This document shows, piece by piece, positions 43,738 through 51,757 of a stretch of DNA of 51,757 bases. Positions within the stretch are counted from its first letter, which is position 1. Each line of letters opens with the position of its first letter. The notes under the pieces were generated by a model, which had not been told where the DNA came from, searched no databases, and worked only from the letters and a program-made list of their open reading frames with translations. The translations under genes and the position numbers were made by a program. Source of the DNA: an uncultured Bacilli bacterium (lineage in GTDB: Bacteria; Bacillota_I; Bacilli_A; RFN20; DUOF01); assembly GCA_934101685.1 (NCBI GenBank), contig CAKORZ010000001.1, forward strand, positions 1 to 51,757. The letters are read 5' to 3'.

Positions 43738-44433
43738 ATGAATCGAGAAGAAAGAAAAAATTTAATATTAAAATCTTTGCTAGAATTAGATCCTAATAAA
43801 GAATACTTTTATAATAAGATGAAATATCATTTAAATAATAAAGATCCGGATTTAATTTATAACGCACCTGTAAACCCAAATTACTTACAACCAATAGATG
43901 CTAATCATTCTATAATTTTAGAAGATAATGTTTATGATGCCTTACAAACAATTGATCAATACAATATTGATAATAAAAAAGAAGTTCCTTTTATTTTATA
44001 TGGCTATGAAACAAAAGGCGGAGCAATAGTTTTTGATGATATATATTGTGACTTTAGAAAATTAAAAGAATCAAGCGCAACATTTCAAAATTTAGATGAA
44101 TTTTTATATTTAAGAATGCAAGTGTTTTTAGAAGATAATATGAAAAATAAAGTGATTTGTCTAGGGCATACTCACCCATTCACTGGAAAAGTATCTTATA
44201 ACTACTCTGTTGCTGACTTATGTTGCCACTTATACTATTTAAGTTATAATGTTTTCAGCGATCCTACATATAATAACAAAGTTTTTTCCTTAATGAAATC
44301 AATATCTAATGATTACAATTTTATATATTATGATTTAAATTCCCAAACATTTAAAAAAGTATCAAAAGTTTATGTAAGAAAGAAAAAGAAGGAATTTATC
44401 CTTCTTGACAGTTATAAAAATTGCGATGATTAA
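43738..44433 (+). CDS. Unknown protein with JAMM/MPN-like metal motif
   Basis: The product is 231 residues, cytosolic by sequence. The middle reads GHTHPFTGKVSYNYSVAD near residue 143. It fits the JAMM pattern HxHPx(n)SxxD, with a candidate upstream glutamate in YGYETKGGAIV near residue 85 (ExxG). JAMM proteins are zinc isopeptidases or related enzymes; bacterial ones include RadC-like and sulfur-carrier proteases. The spacing between HxH and SxxD is 10 residues rather than the usual 7, so catalytic function is uncertain. AGGTGATTTT precedes the ATG. It converges on the HAM1-like gene with a 1-base gap. Confidence 0.55.
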   Translation: MNREERKNLILKSLLELDPNKEYFYNKMKYHLNNKDPDLIYNAPVNPNYLQPIDANHSIILEDNVYDALQTIDQYNIDNKKEVPFILYGYETKGGAIVFDDIYCDFRKLKESSATFQNLDEFLYLRMQVFLEDNMKNKVICLGHTHPFTGKVSYNYSVADLCCHLYYLSYNVFSDPTYNNKVFSLMKSISNDYNFIYYDLNSQTFKKVSKVYVRKKKKEFILLDSYKNCDD

Positions 44434-44434
44434 A

Positions 44435-45013
44435 TTATAATTTTTCTGCTAATTTATTTAATGCTTCAACCTTTGCACTAACTCTATTTAATTCTTCTGG
44501 AGTATATGATGATAAGTATGAACCATTTTCTGTGATAAATACTGAATCATATCCATCTCCATTTTTTTCTTTTACCTTTTTTGCTAAATATCCATATAAA
44601 TATCCCTCTGCAACCTTAGCATTTCCATCCTTACCAATTGCTACAAAAACAGATTTATAATATATTTCTCTATCCTTAACACCTACAAACAAGTTAACTA
44701 ATGCTTCACTTCTATCTCTTTGTGTACCTGGCCACCATGTATCAGACTCTACGCCAAGTATATTAGGAGCATAATTTGAAAATAATCCATAAGAATCTGT
44801 AATAACATAATCATAGTTATCTTTTTCCTTTTTCCATACTAATTGAGCAAGCTTTTTAGCATTTTGTCCAATATCTTTACTATTAATTGGAGATATAACT
44901 TCATACTCTAAGTCAAATAAAGAATCAACTGTAGTAACATCAATATGTTTCTTTAAAACTTCTTTTAATTGTTTAACTCTTTTTTCACTACTAGTAACAT
45001 ACAATAATTTCAT
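44435..45013 (-). CDS. Divergent HAM1/RdgB-like (non-canonical purine NTPase) protein
   Basis: HAM1 enzymes hydrolyse ITP, dITP and XTP to protect DNA and RNA. The product (192 residues) has the right length and outline: an N-terminal LLYVTSSEKRVKQLKEVL (family TxNxxKxxE), NAKKLAQLVW, YVITDSYGLFS in place of aDDSGLxVd, and GDGYDSVFI in place of GYGYDPxF. The final SHR motif is replaced by NRVSAKVEAL. Several substrate-binding positions therefore differ, and activity may be altered or lost. GAGGTGATC precedes the ATG at 45013. Confidence 0.68.
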   Translation of the reverse strand: MKLLYVTSSEKRVKQLKEVLKKHIDVTTVDSLFDLEYEVISPINSKDIGQNAKKLAQLVWKKEKDNYDYVITDSYGLFSNYAPNILGVESDTWWPGTQRDRSEALVNLFVGVKDREIYYKSVFVAIGKDGNAKVAEGYLYGYLAKKVKEKNGDGYDSVFITENGSYLSSYTPEELNRVSAKVEALNKLAEKL

Positions 45014-45074
45014 TATAGATCACCTCAGACACCTTGATTTTATCATACAAATTTTTATTTTCCTATAAAATAAC

Positions 45075-46442
45075 TTAAATTCTTCTACTGCTATTATATA
45101 TTTTACGCACTTTTAAAGCAATTTTCTCTAATTCATCATTTATTTTAGTGCTATCACCATTTTCAAAATCAACATTACTTTCTTTCATTAATTTATTTCT
45201 AATAGAGCAGATTTTCCTATATTCTTCATTATTTTCTTCTAACATAGCCTTAGATAGTCTATACATAGGCATTCCTTTAACCGGACTAAATCCCTTACTT
45301 CTTAAATAATCTTCTACACTAATACCATTTTCTGCACTAAGTCTAACAATACTATAAAATAATGAAGGAATCATAGTTAAATTACTAACTATTTTATCCG
45401 GATACGCTTTATTTAAATTTTGAATAACTTTTGCCTCATTAACTTTTCTTCTTTGCTTACTACCACTATCATATCCATAAAAAGAAAGAACATCGTTATT
45501 AGAAATACTACCACCTGGGAAATAAATACCTAAATGATTAATTTTAGCATATAATTTTTTATCATTATCATGTATATATTTTAAATTAAGATTATCGATT
45601 CCATTAACATCAATAAACTTTCTTATCTCATCTTCTACATAAGAAATATAATCTATATCAGTAAACACATGACTTAATCTAACACCATATGTACTCATAA
45701 GATACATGTTAACATCAATATCCAAATAACGAGCCTTTTCTCTTATTCTATGTATAATTCCTTGTCCTTTTTTTGTTTCTTTCAAAAAATCTATATAGCC
45801 ATTTCTATCTTTTACTTTTTGAAAAATTTTATTAAGTTTATATGTAATATTTACTCTCCCATCATATTCATACCCACACATTCTATAGATATCTTCTATA
45901 TTATAAGAAATTCCTTTTCTTTTATTTATTCTAATAAAATCCATTATTGTATTGTAATATGGAGTATTATCCTTATCATTACTTATTATTCCACCATTTT
46001 TAACATACTCATCTATTTCTTTTTTTATTCTTTCAATAGAAGTAGGTAAAACTTTATCTGTATATTCATAACCACATAATTGATATAATTTTTTAACACT
46101 CAAATCCTTATCTCTTTTAATAAGATTTAACATAAGTTGATAATATGGTAACTCTGTCTTTTTAGCATAAATACTACCACCATTATTAACATATTCATCT
46201 ATTTCTTCCTTAAGCCTAGAAATAGTAATTTCCTTTCCACCTTTACTAACATAAGAATATCCACACTCTTCATAAATAGAAACCATAGTACTATTAATAC
46301 CATTTTTCTTATCTAGTTTAATAATATCTGTTAACAAATTATAATATGGTATATCTTTCTTTTTATCTTGAATACTACCACCACTAGCAAGATAATCATT
46401 TATTTTTATTTTTAATTTATTTATTTTATCTTCTCTACTCAT
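45075..46442 (-). CDS. Unknown protein made of repeated ~60-70-residue units
   Basis: The product is 455 residues, soluble and basic. The N-terminal 200 residues hold three clear repeats. Each contains EIDEYVNNGGSI-like, then KKxxxPYYxLxxxIIKxDK, then IYxxCGYEY. Their starts lie near residues 10, 76 and 137. Weaker copies follow: one near residue 205 (ending MYLMSTYGVRL), one near 265 (ending VLSFYGYD) and one near 340 (ending VEDYLRSKGFS). The C-terminus is a charged helix. The repeated helix-turn pattern with basic residues suggests nucleic-acid or protein binding, but no known family is recognised. TTGGTGATTATTT precedes the ATG. Confidence 0.68.
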   Translation of the reverse strand: MSREDKINKLKIKINDYLASGGSIQDKKKDIPYYNLLTDIIKLDKKNGINSTMVSIYEECGYSYVSKGGKEITISRLKEEIDEYVNNGGSIYAKKTELPYYQLMLNLIKRDKDLSVKKLYQLCGYEYTDKVLPTSIERIKKEIDEYVKNGGIISNDKDNTPYYNTIMDFIRINKRKGISYNIEDIYRMCGYEYDGRVNITYKLNKIFQKVKDRNGYIDFLKETKKGQGIIHRIREKARYLDIDVNMYLMSTYGVRLSHVFTDIDYISYVEDEIRKFIDVNGIDNLNLKYIHDNDKKLYAKINHLGIYFPGGSISNNDVLSFYGYDSGSKQRRKVNEAKVIQNLNKAYPDKIVSNLTMIPSLFYSIVRLSAENGISVEDYLRSKGFSPVKGMPMYRLSKAMLEENNEEYRKICSIRNKLMKESNVDFENGDSTKINDELEKIALKVRKIYNSSRRI

Positions 46443-46625
46443 AAATAATCACCAATAAAATGATAACATACTATTTTGCAAATTCAAGCATTATTATTGG
46501 CATGCACTATAATATTACTTTTTTTATTTTAACTAGTTTCTATAATAAAAAAAGATATTTCATAATAAATAGTTTTATATTTTCTTTTCAAATGTTAAAA
46601 TTTGGTTATAAATTGGAGTGGTTGT

Positions 46626-49600
46626 ATGAAAAATATAGTAAAAAAAATAATGGTATGCGTAATGTTAGTGGTTGGCTTTACTTTAGTCAGTGCGTGTGGT
46701 AACAATGACAATGATGGAGACAATAATAGCAGCGCTAACATTGACACAAGTGGCGAAAATATTATTCCTACTTTTGAAAGCTTTGAAATAGTTAAAGAAA
46801 ATAGCGAAAATTTATCATTTGAACAAAAGCAGTCAATTAAAACAACTTTATCTTCAAATAATAGTAATAATTATTTTGGAGAAAATAAAAAATCAATAGA
46901 AGAAAAAATAGATGAAGAGATAGAACTAGGAGAAAAAATAGCTATAGATTGTACCGTTGAAGCAAACGAGTACATTTATGCAATTACAAAGATTAAAAAC
47001 CCAAGTAATAAAACAATAACTTCAATTACAATAAATAACACAAGATACGCTAGTAGTTTATTTGAAAATGATTCTACTAATAAAAGAATAGTTATTAAAC
47101 TAAATGTTGGAACTAAATTTAGAATACAAAATTACACACTTGAAAAAATAAAATATATTGATAACGGTGCAAAAGATATAATAATAAATGGTAATGTTCA
47201 AAAATTAGTAAAAGTTGGAAATTTATTAAATATATCTCACGAGTTAAATAATTTAATTATTTCTAGTAATAGTATGAGTTTTAATTTTACATTAAATGAT
47301 ATTAGCTCTATTATTTCAAGCACAAAAGGTACAGTTACTGCTATTCTATATGATGGCGACAATACGCAAAAGAAAGAAATAATAACTGGTTCTCAAGCTG
47401 TAATTTTCAACAATTTAAAACCAGGAACTAAATATCAATATGCCATAGTAGCTACATATGATAAATTAGACGGAAATGGAAAGAAAAATTACATTTTAGA
47501 AAAAGATGGATTTACTACTGATAGTATACTAGAAGATTATACTATTACAAAAAACAATATAATAAATGGTTCTATAATAGTGCCTGAAAGTGCAAAACAA
47601 GGCGACACTATTACAGTAACTGTAACACCAAATACAGGATATCAACTTGATGAATTATACTATATAGAGGAAAATTCATCAGCAAAAATTACAATTACTA
47701 ATAAACAATTTATAATGCCTGCCTCAAATATAACAATTTATGCAACATTTAAAGAGGTTGTTCAAGAAAATAAATATAATATAACTGTTGAAGGAGACAA
47801 TGGAACGCTTAATATTGTAAGCAAAGCAAATGCTGGTGATTTAGTAGAATTTGCTCCCCTTCCTAATAATGGTTATTCATTGTCATTAGTATATTATGTA
47901 AAAGAAGGGCTTGATCCAGAAGATATAGATAATTGCATATTTCTTGAAGAGTATAGTTTTATAATGCCTGATTCAAACATAACAATTTACGCAATATTTG
48001 AGGAGGAATTACAAGAAGGAGAATATAGAATAACTTTGGAAACTGAAAATGGAACACTTAACATCGCAAGTAAAGCAAATGCTGGTGATTTAGTAGAATT
48101 TACTCCTATCCCTGATAATGGTTATACATTGTTCACATTATTTTATATAGAAGAAGGGCTTGATCCAGAAGATTCAGATAATTATGTATTCCTTGAAGAG
48201 TATAGTTTTATAATGCCTGCCTCAAATATAATAATAGTTGCCCTATTTGTTGGAGGTGATTTTACATCATATACAGTAACTACAGCACCTATGATAAATG
48301 GAGCTATAACAGTTAATGAAAACTGTATTGCTGGTTCTTCTGTAAGTGTCGAAGTTACACCAAATGAAGGATATAGATTAGAAAGTTTGTATTATATTGA
48401 AAATGGTAGCACTACTAGACATGAAATAACAAAAGATATCACAGGTTATAGTTTTACTATGCCAGAAAATAATATAACAATTTATGCAACATTTATAGAA
48501 ATTTCAGAAGATGATTATTATACAATAACAGTTAATGAAGTAATAAATGGAACATTCAATATTGCTAGCAAAGCAATGGAGGGTGATTATATACCATTTA
48601 CTGTAACTCCAAATAATGGATATAAGTTAAGTTCCATGTATTATAAAGAAGAAGGCAGTGATACAAGTATAGTTTTTGATGGGAATTATTTAAGAATGCC
48701 TGCAAACAACATAACAATTTATGTTACTTTTAAAAAAGCATATACAATAACAGTTGACAATATAGAAAACGGAGAAATATCTGTTGAAACTACTGGTTAT
48801 GAAAATGAATTAATTACCATTGAAGCAACTCCAAATAATGGATATAAACTAAAAGACTTATATTACATCGAAGAAGGAAATAATACTAAACAAGAAATAA
48901 CTAATAGTGCTGTTTGGGGCTTGAATTTTAGAATGCCTGCAAGCAATATAACAATTTATGCAATATTCGAGAGAATACAAAGTGATGAAAGTATAAGTAT
49001 AAATAATAAAGAAGATTTAATAAGATTTGCAAACACAGAAGAAGATTGGAATAAAAACATCTCATTAATGGAAAATATTGATTTAAATGGTGCAGAATGG
49101 ACTCCTATTGGTAATAGTTCAAAACCATTCGAAGGCATATTTAATGGAAATGGATACACGATATCTAATTTCAAGATAACAAATACCGAACTTTCATATA
49201 TTGGATTCTTTGGATATGTTGAATCTGCCACAATAAAAAATTTAAAAATTTCTAATTATTCTTATAGACTTAATTTTGATTTAAACCTTGGTGATATATA
49301 TGTTGGTGGATTAGCAGGAAATGTAAAATATGGAAGTATTCAAAAAAGTTATTCTTCTGGTGAAATATCAATGTCAGGTGACATAACAGCAATTATTGGA
49401 GGACTAATTGGAAGTATTCTTGATACACATGTAGAAAATTGCTACACTAATGGAAATATAACAGCTACATTAAGTGGATATTATACACTTGCTGGCGGAC
49501 TTATAGGAAATATAGGTAAAGAAAATTTCAATAGTCAGCAGAATGTAGAATACTGCTATTCTACAACTAATATTTCAATAACAAATATAGATGAAGATCC

Positions 49601-49958
49601 TGGCACTTTTACATTAATAGCAGGTGGTCTTGTTGGATCGACAGAACTTGATATTTATAATAGCTATGCAACAGGTAATATTAATGTAGTTAGTAATAAT
49701 TTTCCTGAAGATCCAGATACTATGTATTCTATTGCAGCAGGTGGTCTTGTTGGTGCTACTAGTTCATTCCCTGAAATAGAAGGTTACGAATTAAATACAC
49801 AAGATATATTTGCTACAAATAGCGAATACACAGAAATTAATAATGATGCAACAAAATACACATTAAATGAAATTTTAAATAAAATCAATAATGGCTCAAC
49901 AGCATGGAATAGTGAAATTTGGAATATAAGTTTAACTGAAAATCCTACATTAAAATAG
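46626..49958 (+). CDS. Large lipoprotein with InlB-B-like repeats and GLUG-like C-terminus
   Basis: The product is about 1110 residues. Start 46626 is used (GGAGTGG upstream). A signal peptide ends in the lipobox LVSAC. An acidic low-complexity linker follows, then an Fn3-like region (LKPGTKYQYAIVATYDK). Six repeats of about 75 residues, with the divergent InlB B-repeat pattern (VTPNxGYxL ... MPxxNITIYAxF), occupy nt 47536-48975. A GLUG-like region at nt 49100-49800 follows (GGLIGS, GGLVGS, NGNITA). Such proteins are surface adhesins or glycan-interacting modules in other bacteria; the ligand here is unknown. A single-gene unit with a strong terminator. Confidence 0.85.
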   Translation: MKNIVKKIMVCVMLVVGFTLVSACGNNDNDGDNNSSANIDTSGENIIPTFESFEIVKENSENLSFEQKQSIKTTLSSNNSNNYFGENKKSIEEKIDEEIELGEKIAIDCTVEANEYIYAITKIKNPSNKTITSITINNTRYASSLFENDSTNKRIVIKLNVGTKFRIQNYTLEKIKYIDNGAKDIIINGNVQKLVKVGNLLNISHELNNLIISSNSMSFNFTLNDISSIISSTKGTVTAILYDGDNTQKKEIITGSQAVIFNNLKPGTKYQYAIVATYDKLDGNGKKNYILEKDGFTTDSILEDYTITKNNIINGSIIVPESAKQGDTITVTVTPNTGYQLDELYYIEENSSAKITITNKQFIMPASNITIYATFKEVVQENKYNITVEGDNGTLNIVSKANAGDLVEFAPLPNNGYSLSLVYYVKEGLDPEDIDNCIFLEEYSFIMPDSNITIYAIFEEELQEGEYRITLETENGTLNIASKANAGDLVEFTPIPDNGYTLFTLFYIEEGLDPEDSDNYVFLEEYSFIMPASNIIIVALFVGGDFTSYTVTTAPMINGAITVNENCIAGSSVSVEVTPNEGYRLESLYYIENGSTTRHEITKDITGYSFTMPENNITIYATFIEISEDDYYTITVNEVINGTFNIASKAMEGDYIPFTVTPNNGYKLSSMYYKEEGSDTSIVFDGNYLRMPANNITIYVTFKKAYTITVDNIENGEISVETTGYENELITIEATPNNGYKLKDLYYIEEGNNTKQEITNSAVWGLNFRMPASNITIYAIFERIQSDESISINNKEDLIRFANTEEDWNKNISLMENIDLNGAEWTPIGNSSKPFEGIFNGNGYTISNFKITNTELSYIGFFGYVESATIKNLKISNYSYRLNFDLNLGDIYVGGLAGNVKYGSIQKSYSSGEISMSGDITAIIGGLIGSILDTHVENCYTNGNITATLSGYYTLAGGLIGNIGKENFNSQQNVEYCYSTTNISITNIDEDPGTFTLIAGGLVGSTELDIYNSYATGNINVVSNNFPEDPDTMYSIAAGGLVGATSSFPEIEGYELNTQDIFATNSEYTEINNDATKYTLNEILNKINNGSTAWNSEIWNISLTENPTLK
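47536..48975 (+). repeat. Six tandem divergent InlB-B-like repeat units
   Basis: Approximate units: 47536-47757, 47768-48007, 48019-48255, 48266-48510, 48513-48740 and 48741-48975. Each ends in a codon run for MPxxNITIYAxF. Units 2 and 3 are the most alike at the DNA level (shared AATGCTGGTGATTTAGTAGA and GGGCTTGATCCAGAAGAT). Confidence 0.75.
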
Positions 49959-49988
49959 CAAAATTTTATTATTTAGCAAAAAAAAATA

Positions 49989-50017
49989 AAAAGTAGATTA
50001 ATATCTACTTTTTTATA
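49989..50017. terminator. Bidirectional terminator between the lipoprotein and ABC-F genes
   Basis: AAAAGTAGAT and ATCTACTTTT form a ten-pair stem around TAAT, followed by TTTTA; A-rich sequence before it allows use on the other strand. It separates two convergent genes. Confidence 0.75.
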
Positions 50018-50065
50018 TAATTATTCAAAAAAAATTCTTTAAGTGCATTTTCTAATATTTATCAA

Positions 50066-51592
50066 TTATAAACACTTATAATCAATAAGTATAACATCAT
50101 CTAATTCTTCATAAAAATCATCATGGCTAATTAAAATAAGAGTCTTACTATATTTCTTTAAAGCTTTAATTAATGCCTCTCTAGCATCTTTATCCAAATG
50201 ATTCGTAGGCTCATCCATTATTAAAACATTAGATGGTTTAAGCATTAAATCCGCTATTCTAATTTTAGTTTGCTCTCCTCCACTAAGCTTAATCATTTTT
50301 TCATTAAATAGTTTTCTATCAATACCTACAGTGCCTAATATTCCTTTAATTTTAGTATCATCAAACTTTTCATATTTATTTTTTAAATAATAGAATGGTG
50401 TAACATTTGGATCAATATTTTCTAATTGAGAAAAGTAAGCAACTTTAATTCTATCATTTCTTTTAATATTACCACCAAGTAATGGTGTTAATCCCAAAAT
50501 AGTTTTAACTAAAGTTGTCTTTCCAACACCATTTTCTCCTAAAATAAGATATTTTTTGTTTTTTCTAAAAGTAAAATTAATAGGTTTAGTTAATGGTTTA
50601 GTATAACCAATCAAGCAATCTGTCAACTCATAAATTAAATCACCACAATCGCTACACTCTAAAAAATTAAAATGTATCTTTTTACTTCCTACAGGTTTTC
50701 CAATTATCTCTAATCTTTCTAAAGCTTTTCTTCTACTCTTTGCCATTTTACTACTAGTAGCTCTCACAATATTTTTAGCAATTAAAGCTTCTTCTTTTTT
50801 TATAAATTTTTGTTGATTATTATAGGCATTTAATGTTTGCTCTTCCCTTAATGCACTAGCACTTAAATAATTATCATAATCACCTTTATATCTAGTAATA
50901 ACATTGCCTTTTAACTCCGCTACAACATTACAAATCTCTCTTAAAAAATTAACATCATGCGAAATAACAATAAAAGCATTATTATAATTTTTAAGATAAT
51001 TTGCTAACCATTTAATCTGATTAACATCCAAAAAATTCGTAGGTTCATCTAATAGCAAAACATCTACTTCTTCAAGTAACAATTTAGCTAATATTGTTTT
51101 TTCTTTTTCTCCACCACTAAGCATAGAAAGTCTCTTATTTAAATAGCTTTGCTCAAATCCAAGACCATCTATAATCATACCTATTTTAGATTTAATCTTA
51201 TAAAAATCATTATCCATCAAGTATTCCTGTATATTACATGCTTTATTAAGATATTTTTCATCTTCTCCTGCTTTAACAAAATACTCTTCCATTAACTTTT
51301 CTTTATCATACATATCTTTATATACTAGTTTTAGATATTCATCGCATGTCAAAGAATCATCAACACTAATAAATTGATCCATATATCCTATTTTGATATT
51401 TTTAAGCCATTCTACAGTTCCCTTATCTTGTCTAAGTTCACCACATAAAATTTTCATAAAAGTAGATTTACCAGAACCATTTAACCCAACTAACCCTAAA
51501 TGATCTCCACTAAATAATCTAAAATTAATATTTTCTAATAACTTACTACCATCATAATTAAAATATAAGTTATTAACATCTAACAAACTCAT
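50066..51592 (-). CDS. ABC-F family ATPase (YfmM-like)
   Basis: ABC-F proteins have two fused ATPase domains and no membrane part. They act on the ribosome as translation factors or as antibiotic-resistance ribosome protectors. The product (508 residues) has Walker A GLNGSGKST near residue 40, signature LSGGEKEK near residue 160 and Walker B VDVLLLDEPTNFLD. An interdomain helical linker lies at about residues 240-300. The second Walker A is GENGVGKTT near residue 350, with signature LSGGEQTKIR and MDEPTNHLD following. Length and N-terminus (HLGLVGLNGSGKSTFM, GTVEW) resemble YfmM-type proteins; a resistance role cannot be excluded. Confidence 0.9.
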   Translation of the reverse strand: MSLLDVNNLYFNYDGSKLLENINFRLFSGDHLGLVGLNGSGKSTFMKILCGELRQDKGTVEWLKNIKIGYMDQFISVDDSLTCDEYLKLVYKDMYDKEKLMEEYFVKAGEDEKYLNKACNIQEYLMDNDFYKIKSKIGMIIDGLGFEQSYLNKRLSMLSGGEKEKTILAKLLLEEVDVLLLDEPTNFLDVNQIKWLANYLKNYNNAFIVISHDVNFLREICNVVAELKGNVITRYKGDYDNYLSASALREEQTLNAYNNQQKFIKKEEALIAKNIVRATSSKMAKSRRKALERLEIIGKPVGSKKIHFNFLECSDCGDLIYELTDCLIGYTKPLTKPINFTFRKNKKYLILGENGVGKTTLVKTILGLTPLLGGNIKRNDRIKVAYFSQLENIDPNVTPFYYLKNKYEKFDDTKIKGILGTVGIDRKLFNEKMIKLSGGEQTKIRIADLMLKPSNVLIMDEPTNHLDKDAREALIKALKKYSKTLILISHDDFYEELDDVILIDYKCL

Positions 51593-51594
51593 TA

Positions 51595-51756
51595 TTACCT
51601 ATTTCCTTTTCTAAGTTCTTCTATTCTCTCTTCATTCAAATCTTTTAAAATATAAATTAAACTTTTTTTAGCACTATTATAATCATTAATATCCATTATA
51701 GTAGATGCACTATGCAAGTTTTTAGCACATATGCAATGTGTTAAAGTAAGTACTCC
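51595..51756 (-). CDS. 3' end of an unknown gene (5' end outside window)
   Basis: An open minus-strand frame enters from the right edge and stops at TAA (51597-51595), 2 bases before the ABC-F ATG. The visible 53 residues contain THCICAKNLHSASTIMDIN and a charged helical end (LNEERIEELRKGNR). The reading frame has no stop and normal codon use, so it is probably real and co-transcribed with the ABC-F gene. No family can be named from this fragment. Confidence 0.5.
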   Translation of the reverse strand, partial: GVLTLTHCICAKNLHSASTIMDINDYNSAKKSLIYILKDLNEERIEELRKGNR

Positions 51757-51757
51757 A

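Noticed and set aside
1..51757. TGA-as-tryptophan code, as in Mycoplasma
   Set aside because: TGA ends spoVAE and ylbJ where the families end, and tryptophan is encoded by TGG throughout.
1..51757. CRISPR arrays, tRNA or rRNA genes, insertion sequences and prophage
   Set aside because: No regularly spaced direct repeats, cloverleaf or transposase/integrase-like products were seen on reading; a dedicated scan was not possible.

Overview
The window is very AT-rich bacterial DNA, with long A/T runs between genes and codons ending mostly in A or T. It reads normally with genetic code 11: TGA is a real stop, for example at the end of ylbJ and in the ATGA overlap between spoVAE and spoVAF. The gene families point to an endospore-forming Firmicute. 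They include a spoVA operon, the germination protease gpr, a CotD-like coat protein, ylbD/ylbE/ylbF/ylbJ, PolC, a Gram-positive comEA-comEC pair and HelD. The low GC and compact layout suggest a spore-forming, gut-type relative of Erysipelotrichia or Mollicutes within the Bacilli. That placement is inference; no rRNA gene is present.

Layout. 1-382: the 3' end of a chloramphenicol-acetyltransferase-like gene. 486-2385: three unknown, charged, membrane-anchored proteins in one operon. 2483-4277: dtd and, divergently, rarA. 4274-7411: spoVAC-AD-AE-AF, tightly coupled. 7461-11670: TraX-like, helD, tsaC and fmt. 11740-13241: three small unknown genes, each ending in its own terminator. 13310-17794: comEA-comEC-holA-gpr, an order close to that of Bacillus but without rpsT. 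17900-19034: two half-length chromate-transporter genes. 19015-20357: two unknown genes and an HTH regulator. 20552-22841: CotD-like coat gene, ylbJ, and ylbD-E-F. 22972-23520: an unknown gene. 23607-33259: promoter, structured leader, rpsB-tsf-pyrH-frr, then cdsA-rseP-polC. 33329-37229: a 1101-residue lipoprotein with an internal membrane-hairpin-like segment, followed by a SHOCT-domain membrane protein. 37323-41786: trmL, glyA and a P-type ATPase. 41910-43660: a polysaccharide deacetylase, rpsO and a TrmR-like methyltransferase. 43738-46442: a JAMM-motif protein, a degenerate HAM1-like protein and a protein built of roughly 70-residue repeats. 46626-49958: a second large lipoprotein, with six InlB-B-like repeats and a GLUG-like C-terminus. 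50066-51756: an ABC-F ATPase and the 3' end of another gene.

How the genes fit together. Sporulation and germination are spread over several loci: dipicolinate uptake (spoVA), SASP degradation (gpr), coat (cotD-like, ylbD) and mother-cell membrane (ylbJ). A good sigma-G-type promoter lies before gpr and a sigma-K-type promoter before the coat gene. Housekeeping genes cover translation, tRNA modification, DNA replication and repair, phospholipid synthesis and membrane proteolysis. Several vegetative promoters (TTGAAA-like / TATAAT-like) and many hairpin terminators are visible. Many genes use a GGTGAT-type ribosome binding site. Its GTG can be misread as an upstream start, so I moved several starts downstream.

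I saw no CRISPR array, tRNA, rRNA, insertion sequence or prophage. The best candidates for undescribed biology are the three-gene charged membrane operon, the lipoprotein/SHOCT pair, the repeat protein at 45075-46442 and the JAMM-like protein. None has enough evidence here to assign a function.
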